A stretch of DNA of 64,000 bases from CANGTU01 sp046336655 (GTDB lineage: Bacteria > Bacteroidota > Bacteroidia > Flavobacteriales_D > Sanyastnellaceae). Of this stretch, positions 24,444 through 32,799 are shown in pieces. Location of the stretch: the NCBI GenBank assembly GCA_046336655.1, contig JBKDGH010000078.1, forward strand, positions 1 through 64,000. Direction: 5' to 3'. Each line of letters begins with the position of its first letter. Position 1 is the stretch's first letter. The translations under genes were made by a program, and so were the position numbers. A model generated the notes under the pieces. It saw nothing but the letters and a program-made list of their open reading frames with translations, did not search any database and was not told the DNA's origin.

Positions 24444-25510
24444 CCTTTTATACGTTCAAATTCTTTCATCACGTCTGTGAGCACCTGCACGCTTTCAAGC
24501 GGCAGGGCGTTGTACATGGAGGCGCGGTAACCACCCACGCTGCGGTGACCTTTCAGACCACTGATGCCGGCTGCCTTCCACATCTTGTCAAACTCTTCGG
24601 CGTGTGCTTCATCCCTGAGCATAAAGGTGGCGTTCATCCATGAGCGGTCAGCAGGCACGCTGTGTCCGGTGAACAGTCCGTTGCGGTCGAGTTCCGCGTA
24701 GAACAGATCCTTTTTCGCGCGGTTGCGTGTTTCCATACCAGCCAGTCCGCCATTGTTGCGGATCCAGCGCAGTGTGAGCATACTCACATAAATGGCGAAC
24801 ACTGACGGCGTGTTGTACATGCTGTCCTTATCGATATGGGCTTTGAGATTGAGGTAAGCAGGGAGTTTGCGGCCCGTCTTGTCCAGAATTTCCGGATCAA
24901 TCACGTAAAGCGTAGCGCCCGCAGGCCCCATGTTTTTTTGTGCTCCTGCGTAAATCAGCGAAAAGTCAGAGGCATTGAAATCCTTGGAGAAAATATCAGA
25001 ACTCATGTCGCACACCATGGGCACTGGTGATTTGGGGAACGACTGAAACTGTGTGCCGTAAATGGTGTTGTTGGAGGTGAAGTGGAAATAATCCGCATCG
25101 GCCGGGATCTCAAACGAAGGGATGTAGCTGTGGTTTTTGTCGGAAGAATCACCGATCACCACCACATCCCCGGTCACTTTCGCATCCTTAATCGCGCCGG
25201 ATGCCCATACTCCGGTATTTACATACGCTGCTTTTCCACCTGGCTTCAGCAGATTCTGAGCAATCATGTGAAAGCCCAGTGTCGCACCACCCTGAAGAAA
25301 CAGAGCTTCATAGCGGGCAGGGAGGCGAAGGATATCTTTCACCAGTTGACGCGCTTCTGAGATAACTGCCTCGAAGTTTTTGGAGCGGTGACTGATTTCT
25401 ATCAATGAAAGGTCCATGCCGTCAAAAGAACGGACGGCATCAGAGGCTTCCCGGATGACTTCATCAGGGAGAATGCTGGGACCAGCGCTGAAATTATGGA
25501 CTTTGGCCAT
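24440..25510 (-). CDS. serC: Phosphoserine aminotransferase
   Basis: PLP enzyme converting 3-phosphohydroxypyruvate and glutamate to O-phosphoserine. N-terminus HNFSAGPSILP and PLP lysine Lys192 in GAQKNMGPAG are diagnostic, as are GGATLGFHM and YVNTGVW. Length 356 aa is typical. First gene of serC-serA-DUF1015/YggS. No separate phosphoserine phosphatase (serB) is present in the window. Confidence 0.96.
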   Translation of the reverse strand: MAKVHNFSAGPSILPDEVIREASDAVRSFDGMDLSLIEISHRSKNFEAVISEARQLVKDILRLPARYEALFLQGGATLGFHMIAQNLLKPGGKAAYVNTGVWASGAIKDAKVTGDVVVIGDSSDKNHSYIPSFEIPADADYFHFTSNNTIYGTQFQSFPKSPVPMVCDMSSDIFSKDFNASDFSLIYAGAQKNMGPAGATLYVIDPEILDKTGRKLPAYLNLKAHIDKDSMYNTPSVFAIYVSMLTLRWIRNNGGLAGMETRNRAKKDLFYAELDRNGLFTGHSVPADRSWMNATFMLRDEAHAEEFDKMWKAAGISGLKGHRSVGGYRASMYNALPLESVQVLTDVMKEFERIKG

Positions 25511-25607
25511 GTGAATATGTATTTCACCCGCGAAGATAGTGAGTGCTAAGCCTCTGTCAGGGTATGCTCATATGCCACTGTATTCTGCCGGGTGCGTTAA
25601 TCCCGGA

Positions 25608-26348
25608 TTATTCCGGCGAAGAGATGATGGCGCGGGCGCGCTCTTTGTTTTTCTCGAGAAAAAAATCATCCAGCACGAGTGGCAGACGTGAGGTGTCATA
25701 TATGGAATTCACTGCCTGTTCGAGGAGGCGAAGTCTGTTGTCTTCCACTTCCAGTTGTGTGAGCAAAAAGCGCAGCTGATCCACGCGCAGACAGGTCGTC
25801 AGCGCGAAGGACTTCATCTTTTCCAGTTTCTTGATTTCAAAAAAGGTATTCCCGAGCTCGTTTTTCAGCATGTCGAACTCAGGCACGGAGCAGGGGACTG
25901 CGCAGCCTGTAACACCGTCATAATCTTCCTCAGGAGTTTCGGCCACCACCGTACTGTCCTCAGCAACCGCAAGTCCGGTAAGCATCGCGGGCTGATAGTT
26001 TGCTTCTGATGAAATCACAAACATCCATATGCCTTTGTTTTCGCTCAACAGGTAGGAATGATGCATCTTGTCTTTCAGCGTCAGTAATTGCTCGTGGGAG
26101 GAACCGTTGGAAAACGTGACTTTGATCTGATGCTTGCCGGCTGCAATGCCGGGAATTGTGAGCGAAGAAAGCAATGTCGAGCTGACCGCTTTGCCATCCA
26201 GTGAGCACATGAACGCAAGGGAATCGCTTGCAGTCAGTGTAAGGCGCGACTGAGCCTCTGAACAGGCCGGGATGAGCGTGAATCCCATCAGCAGAACTGT
26301 AATAATGCGGTTCGGATTCACGATGTACCGGGGGAGTGTGCCGATCAT
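25608..26348 (-). CDS. DUF4476-containing exported protein
   Basis: 246-residue protein with an N-terminal hydrophobic segment (about 14-33, IITVLLMGFTLIPAC...AQ) acting as signal peptide or weak lipobox. Residues 35-110 are beta rich with a PEGA-like pattern. Residues 155-245 match DUF4476: an FDMLKNELGNTFFEIKKLEKMKSFALTTCLRVDQLRFLL-type helical repeat and VEDNRLRLLEQAVNSIYD. The domain is common in exported Bacteroidota proteins but its role is unknown. It begins 6 nt after the flippase stop, so the two are cotranscribed. Confidence 0.75.
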   Translation of the reverse strand: MIGTLPRYIVNPNRIITVLLMGFTLIPACSEAQSRLTLTASDSLAFMCSLDGKAVSSTLLSSLTIPGIAAGKHQIKVTFSNGSSHEQLLTLKDKMHHSYLLSENKGIWMFVISSEANYQPAMLTGLAVAEDSTVVAETPEEDYDGVTGCAVPCSVPEFDMLKNELGNTFFEIKKLEKMKSFALTTCLRVDQLRFLLTQLEVEDNRLRLLEQAVNSIYDTSRLPLVLDDFFLEKNKERARAIISSPE

Positions 26349-26354
26349 TGGGGG

Positions 26355-27875
26355 TCAGGGATTTTCAAGCCGGCGAAATAACGCATTATTGCGCAAGCGA
26401 GCAGGCAGAAAGCGCACCAGATTCATTTCTCCTTTGCCGAGCAGAAAAGGAGCGGCGGTGAAGAGCGTCAGCACTGTAAAAAAAGACGCCGATGCGCCGA
26501 TCAGAAGGACCATCAGTCCGGGCCATTCCAGATGACGCATCAGCCACGCGAGTGGCAAGCTCACAGCCAGAAGTGCCGCCGCTGCAATCCATCCCGGAAG
26601 CATGGCCTTGCACTGTCCGCGCAGGGATGCACCAAGCAATCTGCGCGTAAGAACCATGGACATGTAAAAGTGAATGGCAGTGGTGAACGAGATGGCGCAT
26701 GCAATCCACTCCATACCAAAGGGAGCGGCAATTACCACACCTGCGACCATCAGCAGGAGGTATACGGCCTTCACGCCGCTGCCCGAAAAGGTGGCATCGC
26801 GGGCGCGAAGCAGCGAGTCTGCAATACGGCTCAGTGTGCGGAAAATAACTCCGGCAAGAAGGATCTGCAGCACCGGAACAGCTTCCGCATAATTTGCTCC
26901 GAGGTATATACCAATGAGTTCAGAACTGAAGCAGGCGGCGAATGCTACGGAAGGAATGATGGCAATGGATAAAAAGCGAATGGCAATGATCACGGATTTT
27001 TTCAGCCGTTCCGTTTCATTTTGCATTGCTGACATTCCGCTGAACATTACGTTGTCTGACAGTTTGCCCATAATGGTGATGGGTAGTGACACCACGTAAG
27101 CACTTCGTTCATACAGACCGGCATTTCGCAATTGCTCATCCGGTGCAGTGTCAGGAACACGCGCGGAGAAGATGGGTGTGAGCGCCACATCTACTTTGGT
27201 AGCTGCGTAATTGAGCGCATTGAACAACGTACTGCCTGCGCCATAACGGATGAGTTCCCGCGTGTACGACCATTTCCAGGAAAGCGGCATGCGCACCGGA
27301 TGCAGCCACCAGTAGGCGAGGGTCATGAGGGTGTTCTGAGCAAACAACGCCCACACATACGCCCACACGCCAAAACCGCTCCATGCGAGGAGGAGTCCCA
27401 CAATGAGATTGCCTCCGACAATGCTGATGATACCGGCAATGAAGAACTTTTTGAATGCAAGTTCGCGGATCATGAGGCTTCGCGGTACGACGCCCAACGC
27501 AGAGATGATGAAACTCGTACTGACCACGCGAATGATCGGGATGAGATCAGGCATCTGGTAGAGCTCGCCCAGGAACGGAGCAAGGAGGCAGAAGAGACCG
27601 GTAAATGCAACGCCCAGCAGCACGGCAGTATAGAATGCCCCGCTGAAATGCTGCGCATGTACTTCCTTTCGCTGGATGATGGCCGGGCCAATTCCGACCT
27701 GAGAAAAAATCTCCGCAAATCCCATTATGCTGAGCACGACACCCATCAGGGCAAAGTCGCCGGGCAGAAGAAGCCTTGCGAGAACGCCGGTGTAGATGAG
27801 CTGAATAACCACCTGCAATACCACGGTAAGGGTATTCCACGAAAAACCGCTGGTTATTTTTTTTCGGGTGGACAT
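26355..27875 (-). CDS. Wzx/WzxC-type polysaccharide flippase (MOP superfamily)
   Basis: 506-residue integral membrane protein with 12-14 segments. The N-terminus KKITSGFSWNTLTVVLQVVIQLIYTGVLARLL and GDFALMGVVLSIMGFAEIFSQVGIGPAIIQRKEV match the polysaccharide-synthesis (lipopolysaccharide) branch that moves undecaprenyl-linked oligosaccharides across the inner membrane. No other glycan genes are adjacent except the DUF4476 gene behind it; the polysaccharide export cluster lies about 17 kb away. The start is at ATG 27875; a GATCTTTG (7/8 to the -7 consensus) lies 12 nt upstream. Confidence 0.85.
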   Translation of the reverse strand: MSTRKKITSGFSWNTLTVVLQVVIQLIYTGVLARLLLPGDFALMGVVLSIMGFAEIFSQVGIGPAIIQRKEVHAQHFSGAFYTAVLLGVAFTGLFCLLAPFLGELYQMPDLIPIIRVVSTSFIISALGVVPRSLMIRELAFKKFFIAGIISIVGGNLIVGLLLAWSGFGVWAYVWALFAQNTLMTLAYWWLHPVRMPLSWKWSYTRELIRYGAGSTLFNALNYAATKVDVALTPIFSARVPDTAPDEQLRNAGLYERSAYVVSLPITIMGKLSDNVMFSGMSAMQNETERLKKSVIIAIRFLSIAIIPSVAFAACFSSELIGIYLGANYAEAVPVLQILLAGVIFRTLSRIADSLLRARDATFSGSGVKAVYLLLMVAGVVIAAPFGMEWIACAISFTTAIHFYMSMVLTRRLLGASLRGQCKAMLPGWIAAAALLAVSLPLAWLMRHLEWPGLMVLLIGASASFFTVLTLFTAAPFLLGKGEMNLVRFLPARLRNNALFRRLENP

Positions 27876-27958
27876 CTAGGATTATTACAAAGATCAGCGG
27901 CCGCTGAGTCCGAATCGACGCACCTTTGTGGAGTCGTTAACACTGCTATCTTTATTAT

Positions 27959-28474
27959 ATGAAACACATTGCGTGTGTTCTTTTGTTTTTTGCCATCGTG
28001 CTGTCTTCTTCGTCTTGCAGGAAGAGCAAGTCTGGTGCTGAGAGCCAGGCATCCTCGGGCGGTTTATTCAGGAAGACGCTGGTGGGTGTGGAAGTAACCT
28101 ATTTGCGCATCGCCCAGCTCCCACGGTACGCTCCAAATGGTGAAAAATGGGACTCTTGGGCACTTGGTTCCAGGGAGCCGGATGTGTATGTGAAAATGGT
28201 TCAGCTTGATAGTCTCTTGTTTGCAACGGAAGTGATAGAGGACTACGCATTCAATGAGCCAGTCCAATTCACCCGCGGAATTCCTTTTACGGTAAGGGCG
28301 TTTACTACGGATATCCGCATTGAGGTTTTTGATGAGGATGGAATTACAGCAGATGACAACATCGGTTACTTCACCTTTAACTTGATGAAGTACGAGAAGA
28401 AGCAAAAGGTGACGCTGAGTCGGCCGGACGGCACATTGACCCTTGAGATCGGTTTGCGCTGGATGTATGAGTAA
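27959..28474 (+). CDS. C2-domain-like lipoprotein
   Basis: 171-residue lipoprotein with signal ending LSSSSC (Cys20). The mature part reads as one C2-like beta sandwich: VEVTYLRIAQLP ... PDVYVKMVQLD ... TDIRIEVFDEDGITADDNIGYFTFNL ... GTLTLEIGLRWMYE. The Asp cluster at about 122-133 occupies the position of a C2 calcium-binding loop. This is pattern recognition, not a confirmed family. A TTTG-N18-TATCTTTA pair lies at 27925-27954, only 4 nt before the ATG. Shares a bidirectional terminator with rny. Confidence 0.7.
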   Translation: MKHIACVLLFFAIVLSSSSCRKSKSGAESQASSGGLFRKTLVGVEVTYLRIAQLPRYAPNGEKWDSWALGSREPDVYVKMVQLDSLLFATEVIEDYAFNEPVQFTRGIPFTVRAFTTDIRIEVFDEDGITADDNIGYFTFNLMKYEKKQKVTLSRPDGTLTLEIGLRWMYE

Positions 28475-28479
28475 AATGA

Positions 28480-28505
28480 AAAACCCCCGCCGGAGCGAGG
28501 GTTTT
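28480..28505. terminator. Bidirectional terminator between the C2-like lipoprotein gene and rny
   Basis: An AAAACCC-C-CGC / GCG-A-GGGTTTT stem with one mismatch and a CGGA loop lies 5 nt after the plus-strand stop and 20 nt after the minus-strand rny stop. A- and T-runs on both sides let it work in both directions. Confidence 0.8.
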
Positions 28506-28525
28506 GAAGTTTCTGAGCGAAGCGG

Positions 28526-30070
28526 TCAGCGTGCCACACCAACGGCTCTTTTCTCCCGGATAACGGTTACCCGTACCTGACCGGGGTAGGTCATTTCGGT
28601 TTCAATACGGCTTGCCAGTGTGGTTGCGAGCGCATCCGCCTGATCATCTGTGACACGGTCAGCTTCTACCATGACACGCAATTCGCGTCCGGCCTGAATC
28701 GCGAATGACTTGGATACACCCGGATACTCCAGTGCAAGGTTTTCGAGGTCCCGGAGGCGCTGGATGTAGGCTTCCACCACTTCGCGGCGGGCGCCAGGCC
28801 GAGCCCCGCTGATCGCATCACACACCTGAATAATGGGAGCGAGCAGCGTTTTCATTTCCACTTCGTCGTGGTGAGCTCCGATCGCATTGCAGATATCGGG
28901 CTTCTCGCCGTATTTCTCGGCGAGTTTCATACCGAGGATGGCGTGCGGCATTTCGCTTTCGTCATCCGGCACTTTTCCGATGTCGTGAAGCAGACCTGCC
29001 CGTCTTGCGGCTTTCGGATTGAGCCCGAGTTCACTCGCCATAGTAGCGCAGAGATTCGCCACTTCGCGGGAGTGCTGCAGCAGGTTTTGTCCATATGAAG
29101 AGCGGTACTTCATGCGACCGACCATGCGCAGCAATTCACTGTGCAGGCCGTGAATACCGAGATCGATGCAGGTGCGTTTACCTGTTTCCATGATCTCTTC
29201 TTCGATGTTTTTGCGGACTTTGGCCACGACTTCCTCAATGCGGGCCGGGTGGATACGTCCGTCGGTTACAAGCTGGTGCAGGGACAGGCGGGCGATTTCG
29301 CGGCGCACAGGGTCGAAGCAGGAGAGGACAATTGCTTCAGGTGTGTCATCCACGATGATCTCAACTCCGGTAGCAGCTTCAAGAGCGCGGATATTGCGTC
29401 CTTCCCGGCCGATGATGCGACCTTTGATTTCGTCGTTTTCAATATTGAATACGGATACGCTGTTCTCTACAGCGTGTTCCACAGCGGTGCGCTGGATGGT
29501 CTGGATGACAATTTTCTTGGCTTCCTGATTGGCTTTCAGTTTCGCCTCATCCACGATGGCCTGAATTTGAGAAGCGGCTGAATTGCGGGCATCCTCCTTC
29601 AACTGCTCCATCAGTTGGCTGCGGGCCTGATCGGCCGACATTTTGGCTATTTCCTCGAGCAAGCCAACAGCGCGCTGATTTGCCTTTTCGAGATCCCCTT
29701 GCTTCTTCTGATTGTGTTCAGTCAGGCGGTTGAGGTTTTCCTTCTGACCATCGAGGTCTTTTTCCTTTCGCTTGATCTGCTCCTGCTGCTGGGAGAGTTC
29801 ACGCTCACGGTTGCGCACGCGGTCTTCGCCCTGTTTGATTTTGTTGTTGCGTTCCTGAACCTCTTTTTCGTGCTGACTTTTCAGCTCAAGGAATTTTTCT
29901 TTTGCCTGGAGAATCTTCTTCTCCTTGATTGTTTCACCTTCTTTGTTTGCTTCAGCGAGGATGTTCTCTTTTTTCGTCTTTAATAAGTTATTAAAAACAA
30001 ACCAGGTGATTCCACCACCTGCGAGAACACCACCTAACACTGCAACAACCAGATAAATTGGGTCTTGCAT
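28526..30070 (-). CDS. rny: Ribonuclease Y
   Basis: Membrane-anchored endoribonuclease that starts mRNA decay. A single N-terminal TM (about 5-27) is followed by a long Lys/Glu/Gln-rich coiled coil (30-150), a KH domain (about 205-270, GRIIGREGRNIRALE), and an HD domain with LLHDIGKVPDDE near residue 360 carrying the metal-binding His-Asp. Length 514 aa is standard. Third gene of a minus-strand unit behind the coiled-coil gene and zapA, with 113 nt between zapA and rny. Confidence 0.97.
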   Translation of the reverse strand: MQDPIYLVVAVLGGVLAGGGITWFVFNNLLKTKKENILAEANKEGETIKEKKILQAKEKFLELKSQHEKEVQERNNKIKQGEDRVRNRERELSQQQEQIKRKEKDLDGQKENLNRLTEHNQKKQGDLEKANQRAVGLLEEIAKMSADQARSQLMEQLKEDARNSAASQIQAIVDEAKLKANQEAKKIVIQTIQRTAVEHAVENSVSVFNIENDEIKGRIIGREGRNIRALEAATGVEIIVDDTPEAIVLSCFDPVRREIARLSLHQLVTDGRIHPARIEEVVAKVRKNIEEEIMETGKRTCIDLGIHGLHSELLRMVGRMKYRSSYGQNLLQHSREVANLCATMASELGLNPKAARRAGLLHDIGKVPDDESEMPHAILGMKLAEKYGEKPDICNAIGAHHDEVEMKTLLAPIIQVCDAISGARPGARREVVEAYIQRLRDLENLALEYPGVSKSFAIQAGRELRVMVEADRVTDDQADALATTLASRIETEMTYPGQVRVTVIREKRAVGVAR

Positions 30071-30183
30071 GACAGTATATGGTTAAATGTTCAACTTCGC
30101 AAACCGGAGCTTTTCCCGGTTGCATAAAAATCACGCGCATCCTGTTGCGCGGGCAGAGGAATGAGTGAGCAGAAAGCGACGAA

Positions 30184-30504
30184 TTAACCCAGAAAGCTGT
30201 CGGCAAGCTGCTCCAGTTTTGCGAGCTCAGGGCTGAGGTCCACAGGGACTTCCACGCGTTCGACAACCTTTTCTACCACTGTTTTGGTTTCCACCTTCGC
30301 GGGCGGAATGTGACGGGTGGCGAGCTGCAGGGCAGCCATTGCCAGTAAGTCCTGCTTATCCTTTACAGCGTAGTTTTTCTGGAAAAAGGCAATACTCTCT
30401 TCGATCGTTTTTTCCGCCTGACGGATGGCAGGCTCTTCAGAAGCCCGAATGGTGAGCGGATAGCTCCTTCCGGAGATCTGTACCTTAATGGATATTTCGC
30501 TCAT
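30184..30504 (-). CDS. zapA: Cell division protein ZapA-like
   Basis: 106-residue protein: an N-terminal beta segment ISIKVQISGRSYPLTIRASEEPAIRQAEKTI is the ZapA family signature, followed by a helix (QDLLAMAALQLATRH). ZapA crosslinks FtsZ filaments at the division ring. The Val/Glu-rich tail (VVEKVVERVEVPVDLS) is unlike enterobacterial ZapA. It follows the 97-residue coiled-coil gene by 9 nt. Confidence 0.82.
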   Translation of the reverse strand: MSEISIKVQISGRSYPLTIRASEEPAIRQAEKTIEESIAFFQKNYAVKDKQDLLAMAALQLATRHIPPAKVETKTVVEKVVERVEVPVDLSPELAKLEQLADSFLG

Positions 30505-30513
30505 CGTGATCGG

Positions 30514-30807
30514 TTATGCGTTGAGTAATGCGATGCATTCGTCAATTTCCCGGACGAGATCATTGATCCTCTGCCGTGTTGTGAATCGGAAATCCTCCTC
30601 AGCAACGGGCTCCAATGATTCGGCCTGTTCCAGAATACTGTTTTTCTCAGTGAGTTCATCAATCTGCCCCTGGAGCGCCTTGTTGATTTTGTAGAGGGAT
30701 GCCAACTCCTCTTTGGCTTTGAGCAATTGTTGTTTCAAATCACCACGCTCCTCCCCGAGACGTGAGATCTTTGCTTCTATGCGGGCCAGTATTTCGTTGT
30801 GCTCCAT
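30514..30807 (-). CDS. Small coiled-coil protein next to zapA (ZapB-like in size and setting)
   Basis: 97-residue protein starting at ATG 30807 (an in-frame GTG lies four codons upstream). Heptads of Leu/Ile run from residue 5 to about 65 (ILARIEAKISRLGEERGDLKQQLLKAKEELASL), so it is almost wholly coiled coil, with a short C-terminal helix. No family is recognised by sequence. Being immediately upstream of zapA suggests a division-ring partner analogous to ZapB, which is inference. A TACCTTTA element lies 29 nt upstream. Confidence 0.75.
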   Translation of the reverse strand: MEHNEILARIEAKISRLGEERGDLKQQLLKAKEELASLYKINKALQGQIDELTEKNSILEQAESLEPVAEEDFRFTTRQRINDLVREIDECIALLNA

Positions 30808-30960
30808 GAAAACACCCACCGGTTAAAACAAAACCGGAACGGCGTAAAGGTACGATGGAATCTCAGTTTTCCGAAACCCGCTTTTTCCGGCTGCAATTGT
30901 TGAAAATCGAAGATTTGTCAGAGGGCATTCCAGGGCACGAAAGTTGAACTTCGCAAGTGA

Positions 30961-32793
30961 GTGAAACCGCGATTCAGTAATACCAGCAACCGGCCTCAAT
31001 TTGGCAATACCGGGAAATGGATTGCGGGTGCAATGCTCGGAGTTATTCTGCTCTCCCTTATGTCCGTTTCATCCAGCAAGGATGAAGTTCCGGTACAGTT
31101 CAGGCGGCCGGACATTAATCCGGATTCCATTCTGGCTCCTGTGTATCCCCAGGATTACTTCGGGTCACCGCTGGACGTTCCGCTCCATTTATCAGGTAAC
31201 TTCGGTGAGCTGCGCACCAATCACTTTCACGCAGGCATTGACATCAAGACTCAGCAGCAGGAAGGGCTGAAAATTTACTCCGCTGCCGAGGGGTATGTCA
31301 GCCGCATCAAAGTATCCCCGGTTGGTTACGGGTATGCACTGTATGTGGATCATCCGAATGGGTACACCACAGTGTACGGTCACATGAAGCAGTATAATGA
31401 GGTCATCTCCGGGTATGTGCAGGAAGAGCAGTACGCGCAGAAGTCATTTTCCGTGGATGTGTTTCCGAAGCCGGGTGAATTGCCTGTTGAAAAGGGCACG
31501 GTGCTCGGATTATCGGGTAATTCAGGCGGAAGTGGTGGACCGCATTTGCATTTCGAAATCAGGGAAACACGTTCCGAGAAAACCATCAATCCGTTGTTGT
31601 TCGGATACAAACTCGCCGACAAGATTCCACCTTCCGTATCGCGGGTGTGGATTGTGCCAATGAGTGATTCCACGCGGATCGCAAGTGGCACTGTGCCGGT
31701 TTCTTATGAAACCATTGCAGGTGCAGGTTCCATGAAGCTAAATGTGAAGTCCCCGCCTGTTGTATACGGAGATGTTGGCTTTGCCATTCACACCAGTGAT
31801 CAGTTCAACGGAAACGCAAACCGCTGCGGGATATACCGGATTGAATTGTTTGTAGATGGCTTACAGGTATATGGTCAGCGCATGGACCGGCTTGACTTCA
31901 CCACCAACCGCGCTATGAATGCCCATACCATATATGAGCGCTTCAAGAAGGACCGAAGTCAGTTGCACGGATCATACCGCCTGCCGGGAAATCCGCTGGA
32001 CATCTACGATAATCTCGTGAACGATGGCATTGTGAGTTTCCGCGATGGGAAGGTGTATGATATCGAATATCGCGTGCATGACATTGAGGGCAATCTTTCA
32101 GTGGTGAAATTCAAGGTACAGGCGCAGACCGGATTGAAAGTGACGCCGCAGGCTCCGAAAAACCGCCTGATGCATTTTGACTGGGAGCAGGACAACCGGT
32201 ATGAAAACGATGAGGTGAAGATTCACATTCCGCCATTCACCCTGTATGAAGATACAGATCTGACTATAACTAAAAGCAAGCAGATTCAGGGCACACTGAT
32301 CCCCACGTTTTTGATTGCGTCCCCTTACGAACCGGTACATGCACCGGTTGAGCTGGCGTTCAATGTCAGTCATGTGAAGCCGTCGCTGCATGATAAGCTC
32401 ACCGTGGTGCGCTGGGATCCTGATAAGGATAAAGTGATTGCAGAGGGCGGTGTGGTGAAAGACGGATGGATTGCTGCCAATCCGATGTACCTCGGTTATT
32501 TCAGTGTGAAGGCTGACACCACCCCACCCGCCATTTCATCCATAGATTTCAGCACGTTGATGCAAGGCAGAAGGTCGTTCTCACTGAAGATTTCAGATTG
32601 GCTCAGCGGAATTAAAGAGTATTACCCGACGATTGACGGGGAGTGGGTGTTGATGGAATATGATGCGAAGAGCAGCAGGATTACCTGCTATTTTGACCCA
32701 AAGCGGATGACGCGTGGATCGCATCGTTTTGAGATCCGTGTAACGGATCAGGTAGGTAACGAAAAAACGTGGTCAAGCGCCTTCACGTGGTAG
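30961..32793 (+). CDS. M23-family metallopeptidase with N-terminal membrane anchor
   Basis: 610-residue envelope protein starting at GTG 30961, with a hydrophobic segment at about 19-37. The LytM/M23 domain (about 65-215) has the complete zinc site: His90/Asp94 in HFHAGID, His141 in YGHMKQ and His195/His197 in PHLHFE. M23 enzymes cleave peptidoglycan cross-bridges. The C-terminal 390 residues are beta rich with Ig-like strands (VHDIEGNLSVVKFKVQ, VRWDPDKDKVIAEGGVV, RGSHRFEIRVTDQVGN), probably for wall or outer-membrane contact. Convergent with the ACMSD-like gene, 6 nt between stops. Confidence 0.9.
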   Translation: MKPRFSNTSNRPQFGNTGKWIAGAMLGVILLSLMSVSSSKDEVPVQFRRPDINPDSILAPVYPQDYFGSPLDVPLHLSGNFGELRTNHFHAGIDIKTQQQEGLKIYSAAEGYVSRIKVSPVGYGYALYVDHPNGYTTVYGHMKQYNEVISGYVQEEQYAQKSFSVDVFPKPGELPVEKGTVLGLSGNSGGSGGPHLHFEIRETRSEKTINPLLFGYKLADKIPPSVSRVWIVPMSDSTRIASGTVPVSYETIAGAGSMKLNVKSPPVVYGDVGFAIHTSDQFNGNANRCGIYRIELFVDGLQVYGQRMDRLDFTTNRAMNAHTIYERFKKDRSQLHGSYRLPGNPLDIYDNLVNDGIVSFRDGKVYDIEYRVHDIEGNLSVVKFKVQAQTGLKVTPQAPKNRLMHFDWEQDNRYENDEVKIHIPPFTLYEDTDLTITKSKQIQGTLIPTFLIASPYEPVHAPVELAFNVSHVKPSLHDKLTVVRWDPDKDKVIAEGGVVKDGWIAANPMYLGYFSVKADTTPPAISSIDFSTLMQGRRSFSLKISDWLSGIKEYYPTIDGEWVLMEYDAKSSRITCYFDPKRMTRGSHRFEIRVTDQVGNEKTWSSAFTW

Positions 32794-32799
32794 GCTTGA

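Noticed and set aside
26272..26535. Plus-strand frame MSVNPISRTVIMRF over the flippase/DUF4476 junction
   Set aside because: Antisense to two coupled genes, Arg/Ser-rich, no homology recognised.
27132..27962. 276-codon plus-strand frame over the flippase gene
   Set aside because: Antisense to a well-supported transporter; composition (Arg, His, Glu) is that of a mirrored membrane protein.
30071..30183. 6S RNA between zapA and rny
   Set aside because: zapA neighbours ssrS in enterobacteria, but this gap is only 113 nt and shows two unrelated small hairpins, not the long bulged helix of 6S RNA.
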